Origin: Liopterus haemorrhoidalis
Taxonomy: Eukaryota; Arthropoda; Insecta; Coleoptera; Dytiscidae
Assembly (NCBI GenBank): GCA_963971575.1
Contig: OZ020613.1
Coordinates: 44,878,239 to 44,942,238 of the forward strand
Reading direction: 5' to 3'
Length of the DNA: 64,000 nt
Every line of letters starts with the position of its first letter. Position 1 is the first letter of the stretch. The position numbers were made by a program, and so were the translations under genes. The notes beneath the pieces were generated by a model. The model saw only the letters and a list, made by a program, of their open reading frames with translations. It was not told where the DNA came from and did not search any database. Shown here in pieces: positions 46,345 through 57,379 of the stretch.

Positions 46345-46687
46345 ATATCCACAGTGCTGTATAATCAAGGTGCAATATGTGTAGAATGTTGCAGTAACGT
46401 GGATGGATTCTATAAATTTCGTGAAGAATGCTTGCAAAACATTCAGACATATGTAAATTACACATCACAATTGAGTTCTGTCTTTGAACCTGGCGGTGAG
46501 TTGTGTAGTGATCTGATATATTGGAAAGAAGAACAGAGAGAGTTATTCCCGGATTGTGATCAGTCTGAAAAGCAGTGCAGCAGTATAGAGATATTACGAG
46601 AATGCGATAAGACTTATTCTGGAACAAATGCGACATTGGAAAAGAATGTTAATAATTCTGTAGTGGAAAGCAGGAGAGAAGAGATTG
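46345..46687 (+). CDS. ZnfB exon 2: second half of the ZAD plus linker
   Basis: Starts after TTTTCAG (46344) in phase 0 and ends at a GTAAGT donor in phase 1 (343 bases). ISTVLYNQGAICVECCSNVD supplies the second C-x2-C pair of the ZAD, and FYKFREECLQNIQTYV is the expected following helix. The rest is acidic and serine-rich, ending VNNSVVESRREEI. With exon 1 this gives a full four-cysteine ZAD of about 75 residues. ZnfA keeps only the last 52 bases of its own exon 2 inside this window. Confidence 0.82.
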
Positions 46688-47763
46688 GTAAGTACATAAG
46701 TATCATATAATAAGATAAACATTGCTATGAATTAATAGTAATTGGTACTACTAGGCGAGAGAATGTTTTCCGGGTCGAAAGAAAAGATGGACAGCCGAGG
46801 CTGATCACGCTGCGGCTCGGAAAACCACTTTACCGACGTGGTTCACGCAGTATTTTTTATTCTGCCCGACATCAAGAAAATAAAACATATTTATGAATAC
46901 CTATTATTTCAAAACAGTATTACAGAACATACAATTTATAATAGTATTTCATTTAACAAGCATATAATGTAGGTTATATTTCACGAGGAAGAAATTTACC
47001 ACCCGAGCTGTAGGCTACAGTTATAATCATCGAGTGTAATATATCCATTATATTGAAGGGTTTAGAATCCAAATAGTGTAAGTCAATAAACATTGAAAAT
47101 AAGCTAATTCAGTCTTAAAGTAAAAAAATACCATTGCTTGTATAGGATACAGAAGAATATTTTTATTGATAAATAAGGTACAAATAAACTTAACATAAGT
47201 ACAAGATTGCTTTGTCAACTGAAAGTTTTAACAACAAAAACGTTCTTGAAATACGTAATTCGTTTTCAGGAAAAATGATTTACACTGCTTGGGTTCTGAA
47301 CCCTCTAATGCGAGTAAAATACAATACAAGTTTTATCATCGAAAAAATAATAATTTAACTTAAAAATAAAAATTTTGTGCGCCAATTGTAAAACTTCAGA
47401 ACTGACGTCATCAGTATCATCTTCAGCGCCAGAAATCTTAACTAACTAACACTACTACGTACTAAAAAAATCTTGCCGTGTATAAAATGTTCATTATTCA
47501 TGGTTGGGCAAGCATGCCCATAATACACAACGTGAAATATGAGCAGCTTTATGTATTTACAGTTGGATGCATAATGCATTTATTATTTGATGGTCGTAAA
47601 TAAATACATTTAACTGTTCGAAATGTTAATACTAAATTTAGGACTGTTAATTGTACAATTCGGAAAAGAAAAACCTTGTTTGGATAAATTTAATGACTGA
47701 AATTATTCTGAAAATATTGAAGAATATAATTTTTCATTCGTAGCTTTAGCGGAATCAAAAATA
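46688..47763 (+). other. ZnfB intron 2, left part
   Basis: No exon or clear element ends. A short GC-richer patch at 46755-46840 is unexplained. Confidence 0.4.
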
Positions 47764-48693
47764 AAGTGTGATCCAAATTGGACTCCGGGATTTGAATTGC
47801 GCGCCATTTTCATTCAGTGAATTTTGGAAGTTTGCATTTTTACAGTTGGTATCTAAACACATTGCAAATTCATCATGGCGCCGTATACTGTGCAGCAACT
47901 CATAAATATCGTGCAAATTTATTATGAAAACAGGCGATTAGTTACGATTACGCGGAGAAAACTTCGACCACTTTTTGGGCGGAATAATGTTCCAAGTGAG
48001 CGTGCAATTCGTGAACTACTGCAAAAATTTTAAACAAGTGGTATGCTTATTGATACACCAAGAGTTCGCTATCAACGCAGAGGTCGTTCAGGTGCAAATA
48101 TTGCTCGTATACGTGATGGTGTGCAAGAAAAACCAAGCACGTCAATCCGTCACCGTTCACAGCAATTGAATCTTTCATATGGCACTACTCAACGAATTTT
48201 AAAAAAACACCTGCATGTAAAGGCGTATAAAATTCAACTGACGCAAGAACTGAAAGCAGCGGACCACCAGAAACGCCGTACATTTGTGAACTGAGTTTTA
48301 GAAAACACAGAAGTTGATGATGATTTTTGCAAAAAAATCATAAGGAGCGATGAATTTCATTTTCTTTTGAATGGGTTTGTTAATCGCCAAAATTAAGAAG
48401 AACGAAGGAAGGGGTTTATGTCAACAAGCCTGCTACGATTCCAGAACTAAAAGAGAACATCAGACGTGCAATTGCTGAAATCGAACCGCATTTATTGGAA
48501 ACGATTACGGAAAACTTCGCTAAAAGAATGGTATCATGTCAGCGGAGTCGTGGAGGGCATTTGGCCGACATCATATTTCATAAATAATTGCCAAGTCTGT
48601 ACTTTACGCTAATAACAATAAAATTCGGATTTTTCCAATATGTTGTGTTTTATTCAAAAAACAAACCTAGATTTCAAATTGGATCACCCTTTA
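47762..48693 (+). mobile_element. Mariner-like deletion derivative in ZnfB intron 2
   Basis: The ends AAGTGTGATCCAAATTGG and the inverted AAGGGTGATCCAATTTG are flanked by TA (47762-47763 and 48692-48693). The 928-bp copy keeps both ends of a transposase gene but has lost the middle, so it is non-autonomous. Confidence 0.82.
47875..48587 (+). pseudogene. Mariner-like transposase with deleted catalytic centre
   Basis: Starts MAPYTVQQLINIVQIYYENR with an insect mariner-type helix-turn-helix domain, then LREL-type text ends at a stop. The frame from 48043 continues as QRRGRSGANIARIRDGVQEK and LTQELKAADHQKRRTFVN. The first acidic residue survives (SDEFHF), after which the sequence jumps to the C-terminus: VYVNKPATIPELKENIRRAI, then SRGGHLADIIFHK and TAA. 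The second and third catalytic aspartates are gone. Confidence 0.82.
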
Positions 48694-49030
48694 GAAGTTG
48701 ATGACTTGTATTTTTGTGAAGATTCTAATAAATATGTTAGTATCATACTCTTGTAATATTTATTTATTATTATTTTTTTTTTAAGTACGCCATTCATGAA
48801 TAGTTTCTTTATTTCGATTTCTTGAGAAATAAATATAGCGTTGCTTCTTTCGCTTTTTCAGTAATTTCTTAACGTGCACAATATTTCATATTTTCATCAG
48901 GTTATTCAGAAGCAAAAGATGTACCAGAGATAATGCTTTTGTTCATTACTAGCCGACAGTAATTACAAATGCATACTTTCGTGCTGCTGTAGAATCACTT
49001 AAGTTAGATTTTTGCTTGTAGAATAAAAAT

Positions 49031-49434
49031 TACTCCCTCCGTTCCAAAATAAGTGTCCGATTTAGGAATTTTATTTGTTCCAAAATAAGTGTCCAATTTC
49101 ATAAAAAAAATATGCAACGGGATATATAACATATATTTTCACAACTAAACTAAATGTGAGGAAGCTTGTAATCGTTGTCTCCTCTATGAAGCATGGTCAA
49201 TTCCATACAATTCTGCAGTGTTATGAAACAATTGTCTAGTTTTTCCGCGGTTATTTCGAATGAATTCATCAATACTGGACAGGGACTCTTTGTGGTGTAA
49301 TGATTGAATGGCGTTAAAGAAACCCAAATCGAGGACTAATTTAAATAATTAACTACTGATACTTTTAATTTCATTAATTCAATAACCCATTATAAAAACT
49401 AAAATCGGACACTTATTTTGGAACGGAGGGAGTA
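49031..49434 (-). mobile_element. Stowaway-like MITE derived from a plant-type mariner
   Basis: Perfect inverted ends of about 30 bp, starting CTCCCTCCGTTCCAAAATAA, lie at 49033 and 49432, with TA on each side; the element is 400 bp. The terminal motif is the well-known one of plant Stowaway MITEs and plant mariner elements. On the minus strand, about 49345-49150 reads LDLGFFNAIQSLHHKESLSS, then ELYGIDHAS with a stop and, one frame over, GDNDYKLPHI. Those two blocks are the C-terminal signature of plant-type (DD39D) mariner transposases. It is a deletion derivative in ZnfB intron 2. Confidence 0.8.
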
Positions 49435-49794
49435 GTATATTAGTAGTATTTTGAGATACTAGGGAATACATACTTTTTTGTTCAGAATAAATTATTATTT
49501 CAGAACATCTAAAAATATATTGATTTTGTGAATAACTCGTAAATCTATTTGATCTATTGTTTTGGTGGCATATCATGTTCGTCTGCGTAAAGAATACTAC
49601 TAATTTGTCCATTTAACCGTAGACGTATCGCTGCTAATAACATAGTTAGCAATGGTGCCGATTTAACTTTGTATACGCATACCACGTATATGAAAAATAT
49701 TGATGCTTGAAAAAATCTATCGTCCGAAAAATATAAACAAATATGTATTGGTTGAAATATATATAGCATATGACAACATTATTTTTTGTTTTAG

Positions 49795-49953
49795 AAATAA
49801 ATATTAATAATGAGAAAGTCGGTAATATGCATCCAGGTGATTCTAGGTATAGCGATATGAATATAAAAGTAATTGACATTAAAACAGAACAAGAAGCTGA
49901 TTGTGAATATGAGGTGAAGACTGGAATAAAGCGCACGGCTGAATGTGAGAATG
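49795..49953 (+). CDS. ZnfB exon 3 (charged module)
   Basis: 159 bases, acceptor TTTTAG (49794), donor GTCAGT (49954), phase 1/1. It encodes INNEKVGNMHPGDSRYSDMN and KTEQEADCEYEVKTGIKRTA. It is homologous to ZnfC exon 3 and absent from the visible part of ZnfA. The frame upstream of the acceptor (MTTLFFVL) is intron. Confidence 0.75.
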
Positions 49954-50129
49954 GTCAGTGATGAGCGCAGATACCTGTGACTCTCTATTTGTACTATTAT
50001 TTACATTTTATTGTCACAGTTCAGTTTTTGTCAGACGAACATTAGCAATGTTTAACTAAACATTTTAATTGTTTTACTTTTACTGTAAGTATTTCGTCTA
50101 TATTTTAGTTTGCAATCTGTTTATTGTAG

Positions 50130-50273
50130 GACCCAGAGTTGCAGAAGACGTGTATCTCGATAACAAAACCACAAATATTAATTACATAGAGGAAGTGAAT
50201 CTTAAGTGTGAACCTACAGATACCTTTAAATATGAAGGTAATGAAATGGAGAGTCCAGCTATAACAAACACTG
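50130..50273 (+). CDS. ZnfB exon 4 (acidic module)
   Basis: 144 bases, acceptor TTATTGTAG (50129), donor GTTAGT (50274), phase 1/1. It encodes PRVAEDVYLDNKTTNINYIE, then EVNLKCEPTDTFKYEG and ends ITNT. The EVN-K-EP-DT pattern is shared with ZnfA exon 4. Confidence 0.75.
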
Positions 50274-51117
50274 GTTAGTATAAATAATTGTATTGATGCT
50301 TCTCTCGTTAATGACTTTGTGTTTTTTCTGTCTGAGTTTATTTTAATATGTGCTATCCACTTATTTTTTATTATTTTTTTATTTAAGTAATAACTTCTGG
50401 ACAAATTGTTTACATTAAAAACATAAAGTAGTAATAACTATGAGTATATTAATCTTCGAGAAAGCCTTGACCGCAACCGTTAAATCATTTGTACCTGCTG
50501 TTGGCCGCTAAGCAAAGGCATGGACGTGAGTTCAACTTCTGCTTAGGTCAAATAATATGTGTAAAAAATATTTATGCAAATTAGAGGTTCGGCTTAGCCG
50601 TTTACAATCGGCTATAAGCTGTATGGGCCTATCTGTGTACGCTAAAAAAATGGACGTATTATTGACCATATTACTCCTGAATGTAGATAGATTGAAAATG
50701 GTCATGAAGCCTGTTTCCAGGAGACCTAGACTAACCTCGGGCTGTCGCAACGATGAAATTTGACAGATGACGGTTACTTAAAGCATATGATTCAATGGGA
50801 AAGAACTATAGCAATAAATTTTCCATTATTGAATAGAGCCATATCATTTGTTCACAGACAAAGCTAAAAAAGAGATACAATTTGTTTCACTCATAGAGAA
50901 GGAAAGACCATTAGCAACAGCCCAGAACGGAAAGCGACACACGTTGAAGTTACCATATTATAATATAACAAAAAAGACAACAATTATGAACGTACGTTAC
51001 AGTAAGAAGCAGAAATACGTTCTTGGCATCTAACATAAAACTGTGTGAAATAGATATATATTTCTTTATCGGTTCTCAATCGATCAATCTGTCAAGTAAA
51101 TTCTCCTTTACTATACA

Positions 51118-51200
51118 ATAACTACTGATGACGTGTCCGAACACTTATATTATCATCACCGAGGAAATTAATATTAAAACTGAATGTAGATACCATGAAT
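51118..51200 (+). pseudogene. Decayed extra copy of exon 5 in a ZnfB intron
   Basis: 'actactgatgacgtgtcc' and 'attatcatcaccgaggaaat' match exon 5 (51632-51700: 'actgacgacatgtccc', 'attatcatcaccgaggcgat') about 500 bases downstream. Bases corresponding to part of the exon are missing, the frame is broken, and no acceptor or donor remains. Confidence 0.6.
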
Positions 51201-51591
51201 TCAAAAAGTAATTATATAAGAGTTGGCTATGGAAAATAAAATTAATGTCAACAGCAAGCTTTAGAATTAATTAACTGTCATCACTGTTGCTGCTGTCATA
51301 AGTTAATATTGTTATATAAAGCTTGCAGTAGACATTATTTTATTTTTTCAAAGCCATCCCTAATGTAATTTCTTTTTGAACTCATATGATAATGACAATA
51401 TGTACAATCACACATCTCTTTTCTATTTTCTCTCATTTTGTTATTTTGTATTGTGTCTCTTATGTTTAAATTCAGTATTCTTGAAAGGGAATCAATATGA
51501 TGAATGATTTTAGAGTAAAAATAGTTTCCTTGAGTGGACTACTTATTTTAAAAACATGGAGTAATAGTAACTATGAGTATTTATATTCCAG

Positions 51592-51750
51592 AAGGCCACA
51601 GTACTCGTAATACATATTGCATATCATCATCTACTGACGACATGTCCCAGTATAAGTACAACACTAATATTATCATCACCGAGGCGATTGAAATCAAAGC
51701 TGAATGTGCAGATGATGTTGAATATGAAGAGAGTGCAGGACAAGATACAG
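51592..51750 (+). CDS. ZnfB exon 5 (acidic module)
   Basis: 159 bases, acceptor TTCCAG (51591), donor GTCAGT (51751), phase 1/1. The peptide includes SSSTDDMSQYKYNTNIIITE, IEIKAECADDVEYEESAGQD. The split codon joins exon 6 as alanine. It is the same length as ZnfA exon 5. Confidence 0.78.
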
Positions 51751-53606
51751 GTCAGTCGATTATTTAATATTATTGTGTTTGGTGTAATATTCTAATATTG
51801 CTATTCGCAGTTTCAATTTACTTGTACAGAAGTACAATGGTAAAGGGCTTGTTTGTGGTAGTATTAAATTATTATAATTTATCCAATAAATAATGTAATT
51901 CATATTGACTTCATATCATCTCTAAGAATACGGTTAAACATGATGTCAATACACCATATTAGTAACTACGTCACAAAATGGGATTCAGTGCTGCCGCCTC
52001 GCGGTTGATTTCCTTTTATTTGAATTTTTTCTATTTCTTAAAATAAAGGAGTTATTCGAGGTGGGGCGTTTCAAACAAACACCCTGAATATAAACGATAT
52101 AAACTTAAATACTAAAGTAAAAGGATTTCCATTTATTTTTTTTCTCTATTATTTATTTATTTATTTCTCTATTATAAAAAATAGTTAAACTACAAGAAAT
52201 TATCTACAGACCATTATAAATAAGTAGTTATAGATGTTGTCCGTACAACCGTATCCGTATCCGTAGTCTATAAGAAATATATTCTGTATTTTTAAAAATT
52301 TGATCAATTAAATTATTAATATTATTATTTTAAAAATAAATTAAAAAAGATTTGCTTTTATTTGGATGTCTAGATGGGCATTTAGGCTTTTAAATTCATG
52401 ATAATATTTCTAACAAAGTTCTTTACAATCAGTTATGCCTCATCTTTCAACTAATCTTCGAAAACAACACAACCATAACTAGCTACATGTTGGAAAAATT
52501 TATATTAGATATATAGTCTGTATAATAAGACGTATTTGTTGATTTTTGGCGAACTATAAGAGAGAAAAGGAAAAACTAAAAATAATTTAAAATTTTACTG
52601 TAAATATTATAAACGCTACTACCTAATAATTGGTCCAATCTCCATTATTATCAATTATTGCTTCGCATCTTTTCGGTACACTTTCTACCAGCTTTTCGGC
52701 ATACTTTGGTAGTGATCTCCATATCTGTCGTATTTCACGAGTTAGCTGATCCAAATTTTGAACATATTTTGTTCGAAACTTATATTTCATGTACCCCCTA
52801 TCTAAAAACTAGATTCATCAGAGAAAACCACATCACTCCAATCGCGGTCTAAATTTTCCTTGGCCCAAGCGAGTCGTTTTTCGACATGTTTCACCGATAA
52901 CAATGGATTTTGTTTGGTGCTTCTGAATTTAATACGATTTTCAATTAAACGACTTCTCAGGGTCATTAGACTTAACTTAATGTTCTTTTTTAACAAAATT
53001 GCCTGATATTTACTTAAAGATAACATAGGATTATTTTTAAAAAAGTTAAAAATCACTTTACCCTCTTTTTAGTGGTCACTTTTTTTAATCCACGATAGGT
53101 AAATCGTCAACATGTTTATTAATTTTATAACGTTTCACCCAACACCTTTCACTAAGTCTACTGACTTGTGCATATATTTTGCTGCACTTGAAAAGAACAT
53201 TTTTGGACCTTTTGGGTGGGTACATAAAAATACCGCTTCAAAACGTTTTGAATAAATAGCACTCATTATTACACAACCGCACTATTGAAAGACAAAACAC
53301 TAACTAAACAAATTTGAACCTGTTTATTATTTGTGCACATGCCTGATCCTTAGTCATAAGCATGTATGTCTTATTATACAGACTGTACATTGAATAGCTG
53401 ATATTTTTATTTGATGAAACTCACATATGGGTAAAATGTTTTTAAATAAAAGATTTAAATGTACAGTTACACTAAATTTTATTTGAAAAATTAACTTTTG
53501 GAAACTTTACCAAGTGTTTTATTTAAGAAACTTTTATCTATTTCTTATTTAATTTATTTATGTAACTGAAATTTTATCTCAGTAATGAATGCAAGTTTGT
53601 TTGTAG
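51751..53606 (+). other. ZnfB intron 5
   Basis: Contains the Tc1-like element at 52514-53385. The rest is AT-rich; the last 20 bases before the acceptor ('gaatgcaagtttgtttgtag') are nearly identical to those before ZnfA exon 6, as expected of paralogues. Confidence 0.6.
52512..53387 (-). mobile_element. Tc1-like deletion derivative in ZnfB intron 5
   Basis: The ends TAGTCTGTATAATAAGAC (52514) and the inverted CAGTCTGTATAATAAGAC (ending at 53385) have TA on both sides; the element is 872 bp. On the minus strand the transposase start is at about 53265 (SKRFEAVFL and HPKGPKMFF), the second helix-turn-helix and first catalytic residue at 53056-52802 (KQNPLLSVKHVEKRLAWAKE, then DVVFSDESSF), and the C-terminus at about 52790-52630 (LPKYAEKLVESVPKRCEAII). 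The middle is deleted. Confidence 0.85.
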
Positions 53607-54499
53607 CTACTGGGACATCTTCTAGTGAAACAGATGAGGATTGTGAATCGTTGACCATCGATAAGTGTATACAACCCACAAAAATAAGGACATCACATCT
53701 TATTAGGCATAAAAAAATGCATTCTGGGGAGAAAAGCTTAAAATGCCATCAGTGTGAGAAAGTATTTTCACAGTTATCAAATCTCAGTAAACACAAACTA
53801 GTACATTCTGGAGAGAAACCTTTCAAATGTGATCAGTGTGATAAAGCATTTTCACAATTAGCCAATCTCACTACTCACAAACGAATGCATTCTGGAGAAA
53901 AACCATTTAAATGCGACCAGTGTAATAAAACATTTACAAGGTTAGCAAGTGTCATTACGCATAAACGAGTACATTCTGGAGAAAAACCCTTCAAATGTGA
54001 TGAGTGTGATAGATCATTTTCACAGACATCAAGTCTTTGGAGCCACAAAAGACTACATTCTGGAGAAAAGCAATTCATATGTGATCAGTGTGATAAGGCA
54101 TTTACAAAGTCATCATATCTCATTACTCACAAACGAGTACATTCTGGAGAGAAACCCTTTAAATGTGATCAGTGCGGTAAAGCATTTCCAAAGTTATCAA
54201 CTCTTAATACTCATAAACAACTACATTCTGGGGAGAAACCATTCAAATGCGATCAGTGTGATAAAGCATTTTCACAAATATCAAGTCTCATTCCTCACAA
54301 ACGAATACATTCTGGAGAGAAACCCTTTAAATGTGATCAGTGTGATAAAGCATTTTCACAGTCAGCAAATCTGACTAAACATAAACGAATACATTCTGGA
54401 GAGAAACCATTTAAATGCGAGCAGTGTAATAAAGTATTTTCAGACCCATCAAGTTTTACTAAACACAAACGAAGACATTCTGGAGAGAGACTGTTCTAA
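53607..54499 (+). CDS. ZnfB exon 6: array of nine C2H2 zinc fingers
   Basis: The acceptor TTTGTAG ends at 53606. The exon reads ATGTSSSETDEDCESLTIDK, then half a finger (SHLIRHKKMH), nine intact C-x2-C-x12-H-x3-H fingers with HSGEKPF linkers, and a stop at 54497-54499 after RRHSGERLF. It completes a 609-residue ZAD/acidic/C2H2 protein. Such proteins are nuclear, dimerise through the ZAD and bind DNA through the fingers. Finger cores are nearly uniform (CDQCDKAFS), while the helix-contact positions vary (QLANLTT, RLASVIT, KSSYLIT, QISSLIP), which is where binding specificity should differ. Confidence 0.9.
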
Positions 54500-54730
54500 T
54501 GTAATTTGTGTGATAACATTTTTATACTTAACCAAATTTCTATAAACACAAACGATTACATTCTATAAAGTACCCATTGTAAACAATGTGATAAATCATT
54601 AGTCACTGTCTAACACATTCTGTAGAAAAACTTTTCAAATGTGGACACTGTAATAAAGCGCGAAAATAAAGTCTGGTTCGACACAAACGAAAGTAATCTG
54701 GAGAGAAACTGTTCAATTGTGACGAATAAT
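54500..54730 (+). pseudogene. Decayed fingers beyond the ZnfB stop
   Basis: After the stop, about 230 bases still show finger pieces in changing frames: 'tgtaatttgtgtgataaca', 'aaacacaaacgattacattct', 'caatgtgataaatc', 'tgtggacactgtaataaagc' and 'cgacacaaacgaaa'. At least three further fingers were once present. The parallel decay after the ZnfA stop suggests repeated 3' shortening of these arrays. Confidence 0.7.
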
Positions 54731-55260
54731 AAAGGCTAAGATAGTATCAAAGTTAATGTTATATACCTATTTATTTATAAATATCTGGAAAGGCACGGTG
54801 CATTTAGTCCTAAAAAATGCTTAGAAAACGTACGACCTCATTCGTTTATTTTTGTAATTTTATGTTTTAATAAGGTCATTTCATTTAAAACATAACAGAC
54901 ATAGTTTTTGGCAGCTTTTGATATGATCACTTATACTAGTGCCCTACAAGAGCTCAACTTCTGCTGTTCTAGGTTTGTATTTTCTGTCCGGAATTTCGTT
55001 TAGATGGTGCATAAAAACAGTATGGTGGATAAACGTGTTCTTTTTTTATTTTGAGTACTATTGAAACTTTAGCATACCTTTTAATTAATTATGTAAATTA
55101 TTAATAGTTTTAAATTTTTTATAGCTATATTATTATTATTATAGCCCTTTTTATTTCTGTTATTAAATCTATATATACAATTGTACTGTAGCTTATGATG
55201 TATATTACATTTCATTAAAATGATTTTACTATACATATATTACTTAATATTTATGCTGCG
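54731..55260. other. Intergenic AT-rich stretch
   Basis: Probably the ZnfB 3' flank. No recognised feature. Confidence 0.35.
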
Positions 55261-55753
55261 GTCAGAACCTCTCAATTAGTAATTAGAATTAGTACTTAGA
55301 ATTAACGTAAATGTTTGTTATACGTAACTTTACGTTACCGTTCACAACCTTCAAAATTAATACTTATACTTATAAATTAAAATTAGATGTTTGTAGACTG
55401 CAAACCCTTACGTTAATTTATAATTGACGCATGCGCAGTAAGCACTTGTTAACTTAAAAATTTCTATGACCATATTTTTTTGCTTCTATCCACATCTTTG
55501 TGTTTTCTATGAGTATAAATATAAATTTTTCCTCTATTTCAACTCTTTTCAGAACCATGAAATACTCAAAAACTCATTAGCAAATGTAAACAGCTGCCAA
55601 ATATCTATCGATAAAGTAGAAATCGATAAAAATATCTGTCAGTGGCTTAATTTATTAATTTTTATTGTGAATGCTGCTTAATTTCTACGCAGAAATTTTA
55701 TGTTAAGTACTAATTTCACGTTAATTCTAATTTATAATTTGGAGGTTCTGAAC
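55261..55753. mobile_element. MITE-like element with inverted ends
   Basis: The left end GTCAGAACCTCTCAATTAG and the complement of the right end (GTTCAGAACCTCCAAATTAT) match with small gaps, and 'attagaatta' and 'ttaacgt' repeat inward. About 493 bp and non-coding. The target duplication is unclear. Confidence 0.6.
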
Positions 55754-55789
55754 GAAGCATTACATATAATAATATTCTTAATATCTAAT

Positions 55790-56700
55790 TGAACTTAATT
55801 ATATTAAATTCACGGAGCCTATTTCTGGGCATGGGCCACTCCCAGTTGCGCCCAACATTGACGGTCGCTTGTTTCCCTGCTCCAGAATTTGCCTGCCGTT
55901 TCCTTAATTTCATCTTCCCATCGAGTTCTTTGTCTTCCTCGCCTTTTTTTATGGTCTTTGGGTACCTAGAGACCGTGACCTATTCCGTGACCTCTTTTGT
56001 CCACCTATGATCTGTAAGGTGCATAACATGACCAGCCCATTTCCATTTCAAGGACCTGGCAGTTTTTAGAGTATCTTTTAACCCAGTTTTTTTCCTTATT
56101 TCGGATAGAGGGATTCTGTCCGACATTTTTATTTTTAGCATTCATCTTTACATCGCGTATTGGCACGTGCGTAGTTTGTTACTTTGTTTTTGGGTTGTAG
56201 ACCAAGTTTGACATCCTTAAGTCATAGTGGGGCTAACGCAGCTGTCAAAAGCGTTTCTTTTTATTGTGGCTGATAAGTTCGAATGGAATATATCTATTTC
56301 CTTTCCTTGTCTGTTGTTGAAAAAAGTAGTTGTCCGAGGTATATTATTTCTTCTGCATATTCCAAACTATTTCCATGTATGCTGATGTTCCCCTTTTGTC
56401 CATTTGTCATGACTTTAGTTTTGTTTTTGTTCATTTTTAATCCTGTTTTCTCACATTGGACGTTAAGTGAATTGATCATTTCCTCTAGTTCTTCAGCAGA
56501 TTTGGAAAAGAGAATTATATCATCCGCAAACCGAAGATTTGTGAGCCTCTTTCCTTTTATTGCAATACCTTTGTTTCCCAGCTCCAACTCGCAGAAGATA
56601 TCTTCAAGTACACAAGTAAATAAGTTTGGAGATAAAGGATCACCTTGTCGCACACTTTTCAATATTAATGCTAAAACTGACATAGATAATTCAAGCAAAC
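55790..56700 (-). pseudogene. RTE-like LINE, reverse transcriptase to 3' end
   Basis: On the minus strand, 56698-56294 reads VRQGDPLSPNLFTCVLEDIF, then LRFADDIILFSKSAEELEEM and KNKTKVM; the FADD catalytic box is intact in this piece. After frame changes, 56150-55800 gives MSDRIPLSEIRKKTGLKDTL, then SLKWKWAGHVM and NRWTKEVTE-type blocks, the usual C-terminal part. It is truncated at its 5' side near 56700 and inactive as a whole. Confidence 0.82.
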
Positions 56701-56759
56701 TTTATTATAATCTTATAAAAAAATAAAATAAAATAGCTCCATCTTTTATATTTATAACT

Positions 56760-57379
56760 AACTTTAATTAAAAATTACGGTACTTCTATTTTTTTTTAAA
56801 TCTTTTTTAGCTTAGTTGACTTATAACTTAATTATGTCACAACCTGTAGAAGATAAGAATATTTTCCCGTTAAAGTAACTTCCAACAGTATTAATATGTT
56901 TATTTTATTATATATATATATATTTTTTTTGATTTTTACATAATGGTTTGCAAGTAAGTAATAATTTTTATCAATATTTATTTTGTGCAATATATTGTAT
57001 TAAATCTGTACACATTTTTAGGCTTTAATAATGGTTCAGAATGTAACCGAAACTAGTAAACAAACAGTAATAAAATAATTTTAAATATTTAACAAACTGT
57101 TCTTTTTTATATCGACCGAAACGCAATAAAAAACCAATTTTATTTATCTACTAAATACTGTCACGAAGGTATTCCTAGGTCAGGATTTCGACACCTAGAC
57201 ATTGTGACGATTAGCTGTTTGATTAAAAAACTATTTGTCAGCGTCAAGCATATGTTACCTGCTTACGTAATACATATGCTGCAGTTTCGTAATAAGGTAA
57301 TATTTGTCATGACGAATGAATATCTGAACTAGGTCAATCAAAAGTATAAGTACATGGATGTCGTACGGAATCCGGGCAG
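56760..57379. other. Intergenic AT-rich stretch
   Basis: A short (TA)n run lies near 56910. No gene or element end recognised. Confidence 0.35.

Noticed and set aside
46280..46636. 118-codon minus-strand frame
   Set aside because: Antisense of ZnfB exon 2, which has clear splice sites and the ZAD cysteines on the plus strand.
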